Origin: Symbiodinium natans
Taxonomy: Eukaryota; Sar; Dinophyceae; Suessiales; Symbiodiniaceae
NCBI GenBank assembly: GCA_905221605.1
Contig: CAJNDS010001194.1
Coordinates: 1 to 29,388 of the forward strand
DNA: 29,388 nucleotides
Direction: 5' to 3'
The position numbers and the translations under genes were made by a program. The notes beneath the pieces are model-generated. The model had not been told where the DNA came from, did not search any database, and saw only the letters and a list, made by a program, of their open reading frames with translations. Each line of letters starts with the position of its first letter. Positions within the stretch are counted from its first letter, which is position 1. Below, in pieces: positions 27,541 through 29,388 of this stretch.

Positions 27541-28740
27541 AGTCTTGCGGGACTTCTCGCGCTTAGGCCTTATCCCTTAGGACTCCCGGGGGGCTTAGGG
27601 TGTAGGTTTTAGGGTGTAGGGTTATAGGCCCTGTCCTACCTATGGGAGGTGCCTGTCAATAGGGGTTTTTGGGGCTTAGGTGCTGAGGGTTTTTTGGCAT
27701 TCAACTTGAATGCGCTCTTGGATTCACGATTCAAGATGCCAGGGCAAGTTCTCCCGGGCAGCTTGAATCTTGAATCTTGAATCTTGTGCCTTTTGAATGC
27801 ATTTGAATGCGTTTCATCTTGTTTCGAATCGGTGTCACCTAGCTGCATTAAGGAAATAAGCTTTCGGGAACGGGATCCCACCCTTATGGGCTTAGCGCTT
27901 TAGGATTTGAAGGGCATTGAGAAAAGAAGACTTAGGGCACAACAGCTAGGGATCCAGCTCTTCAGGATTTAGGCTCAAGTTTAGGGAAAAGCCGCTTTCT
28001 AGGCCCTAAGCCACACGCAGTCCCACGATGTAGGGCTTAGAATTTCGGATTTGGGCTTAAGTTAGGTTTTAGGGTTTAGAAGGCTTAGAGTTTAGGGTTT
28101 TGGCTTGCAGACGTGCATCCTTAGGACTTGGAGCTCTCCTAGGGGCTCTCCTCTTGAAGATTTACGGACCCCTCTTGGTGCTTAGAACAGGACTTTGGGA
28201 AAAACATTTTGGGAATAAGGTGGGGAAGAAGATGTCGGGATCCCACCCTTTAGGGCTTAGCGGGAATAGGACCTGTTTTCAAGATGAACGGACTCTCTTT
28301 TCAGTTCGGGAATAGCATTTGAGAGCAAATATAAAGGAATATGATTAAGGGATCCTGCTCTTTAAGATTTAAAGAAAAGAATGAGGCAACAACAGCCATT
28401 TCGCTTTCGGATTCAGGCTTAAGTTTAGGGTTTAGGGATAGGGAATAGGACATAGGGAAAGATATTCAGGGATTAACATGGGGAAGAAGATTTCGGGATC
28501 CCACCCTTTAGGGCTCAGCGAAAACGAAGTAGTGAATAGGATCTGTTTCTAAGATGTGAGGACACCCTCTTCAGGGTTCGGGAATCGGATTTGAGAGCAA
28601 ATATGAGGAAACAAGATCAAGGGCTCCCTAATTAGGGCCCTCATAGGGGCTTTCCTCTTTGCGATTTGAATGACCTGAAGGAAAGAAGATTGAGGGAGTA
28701 GGATTTCGGGATCCCACGCGTTCCTAGAAAACCTCGACGC
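27540..28740. repeat. Telomere-like, degenerate satellite with TTTAGGG motifs
   Basis: Many TTTAGGG, CTTAGGG and GGGCTTAG words occur in this stretch. Tandem or near-tandem TTTAGGG occurs at 28424-28437 and 28067-28079. TTTAGGG is the plant and dinoflagellate telomere unit. Embedded in it is a longer repeat whose anchor GGGATCCCACCCTTTAGGGC (with variants) recurs at 27872, 28237, 28495 and 28708 (spacing 365, 258 and 213). GAGAGCAAATAT and GGAATAGGA blocks recur between anchors. No gene is supportable here. It may be subtelomeric or an internal relic. Confidence 0.75.
27762..27790. repeat. Short tandem repeat TTGAATC
   Basis: CTTGAATCTTGAATCTTGAATCTTG, three to four copies of a 7-bp unit at about 27763-27787, followed by two TTTGAATGC units. 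Confidence 0.75.
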
Positions 28741-28805
28741 CAAAAAAAGGCTACTGATTTAAGTGGCAGTTTTCACGGGGTAGTGGCAAATTCAGGGTCT
28801 CATGT

Positions 28806-29034
28806 TCACTGCTTTTTGACTGCTTTTTCGCTTGCGTTGGTCATCATGAGGGGACTTTCGCATCCAGTGTGCACATCTAAGCCATTTATCGCTATATCAA
28901 TGTGGAGATCATCCTCTATGCTTCCCGGCTCTTGCTTCACACGCATCTGACCCTTCAAGAACTCCATTCCCTCGAGAAGAGTCTCGCAACTCCACAAGCT
29001 GGAGAGCGCAGGGATGTTCGATATCCTAAAAAAG
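28806..29034 (-). CDS. Terminal exon of an unknown gene
   Basis: A strong acceptor, CCCCTTTTTTAG|G, opens a minus-strand frame of 76 codons: ISNIPALSSLWSCETLLEGM, EFLKGQMRVKQEPGSIEDDL, HIDIAINGLDVHTG, then ESPLMMTNASEKAVKKQ and TGA. The acceptor obeys the AG|G rule seen in the kinase gene. Composition is balanced and protein-like. No domain is recognised; upstream exons lie in or beyond the repeats at the end of the window. Confidence 0.5.
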
Positions 29035-29090
29035 GGGCTTGAGCACGTTAAAACAAGCGCGCAAAAACAACGTTTACGCAACTACGGTAT

Positions 29091-29141
29091 TTTACGCCAC
29101 TTTATGCGATTTTACGTCACTTTACGCGTTTTTACGCCACT
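29091..29141. repeat. About 20-bp repeat TTTTACGYCACTTTAYGCG
   Basis: Two full copies and one partial copy in tandem. Confidence 0.8.
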
Positions 29142-29169
29142 GATTTTTTCTTACAAAACTAACCCCACC

Positions 29170-29336
29170 AAAAAACTTTTAAGACCCCACAAAACCCCGC
29201 AGAAACCGCACAAAACCCATCGAAACCCGACAAAAGCCTCCAAACCCCGCAAAAGCCCTCCAAACCCTCCAAACCCCGCAAAAGCCCTCCAAACCTACAA
29301 AACCCCGCAAAAGCCCTCCAAACCCCCGCAAAAACT
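29170..29336. repeat. C/A-rich repeat, units CAAACCCCGCAAAAGCCCTC
   Basis: Seven to eight diverged copies of ACCCCGCAAAAGCCCTCCAA-type units of about 10-20 bp. The reverse strand reads GGGTTTG/GGGGTTTT words that recall telomere repeats, but the exact TTTAGGG unit is absent. Confidence 0.75.
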
Positions 29337-29388
29337 TTATGGGATTATAAATTTACAGAGCTATAGAGAAAAAAGAAAAAGAGATAAA

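Noticed and set aside
1-29388. CRISPR arrays, bacterial promoters, operons or rRNA genes
   Set aside because: No spaced direct repeats of CRISPR type, no rRNA-like conserved blocks, and gene structure is clearly spliced eukaryotic.

Overview
The window looks like nuclear DNA of a dinoflagellate, probably a Symbiodiniaceae-type alga. Nothing looks prokaryotic: there are no operons, no Shine-Dalgarno-led gene rows and no CRISPR. The strongest evidence is a kinase gene on the minus strand (24533-26306). It can be read as 12 short exons split by 11 introns of 50-131 nt. Nine introns start with GC, one with GT and one with GA, and every one ends in AG followed by G. That donor looseness and the AG|G acceptor rule are known dinoflagellate traits. 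Decayed non-LTR retrotransposons, many short tandem repeats and TTTAGGG-like tracts fit the same picture.

Layout. 1-5640 is retrotransposon territory. A 3' fragment (627-1391) keeps the CCHC knuckle and restriction-like endonuclease end of an R2/NeSL-like element. A second, longer fragment (about 2081-5632) keeps the N-terminal C2H2 finger and the reverse transcriptase. The two share about 100 bp and lie head to tail. The second is broken by a 511-bp TIR element with a TA duplication (3096-3606), by frameshifts, and by loss of the RT catalytic Asp pair. 5640-7500 holds microsatellites, hairpins and one weak coding stretch.

7511-10400 (minus) is a multi-exon gene for a secreted or surface protein. 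It has several N-glycosylation sequons, a long body rich in beta-strand-like segments, a Thr/Ser-rich heptapeptide repeat region and a hydrophobic C-terminus like a GPI-anchor signal. 10400-16960 is mostly non-coding and repeat-rich; it includes a 153-bp tandem duplication that copies an exon end together with its splice donor (13031-13335). 16965-17750 (minus) carries exons of an unrecognised gene. 17950-24500 is mostly intergenic or intronic, with several 9- and 10-bp tandem repeats and a few isolated exon-like stretches.

24533-26306 (minus) is the C-terminal two thirds of an AGC-family (PKA/PKG-like) kinase, from the hinge through the C-terminal tail, with a 14-nt microexon. Its N-lobe is not intact in the window. 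26950-27198 (minus) is the C-terminal end of another non-LTR reverse transcriptase. 27540-28740 is a degenerate satellite with TTTAGGG motifs. 28806-29034 (minus) is a terminal exon of an unknown gene, and 29090-29340 holds further tandem repeats. The genes show no evident joint pathway; they look like separate, independently spliced transcription units in a repeat-rich genome.
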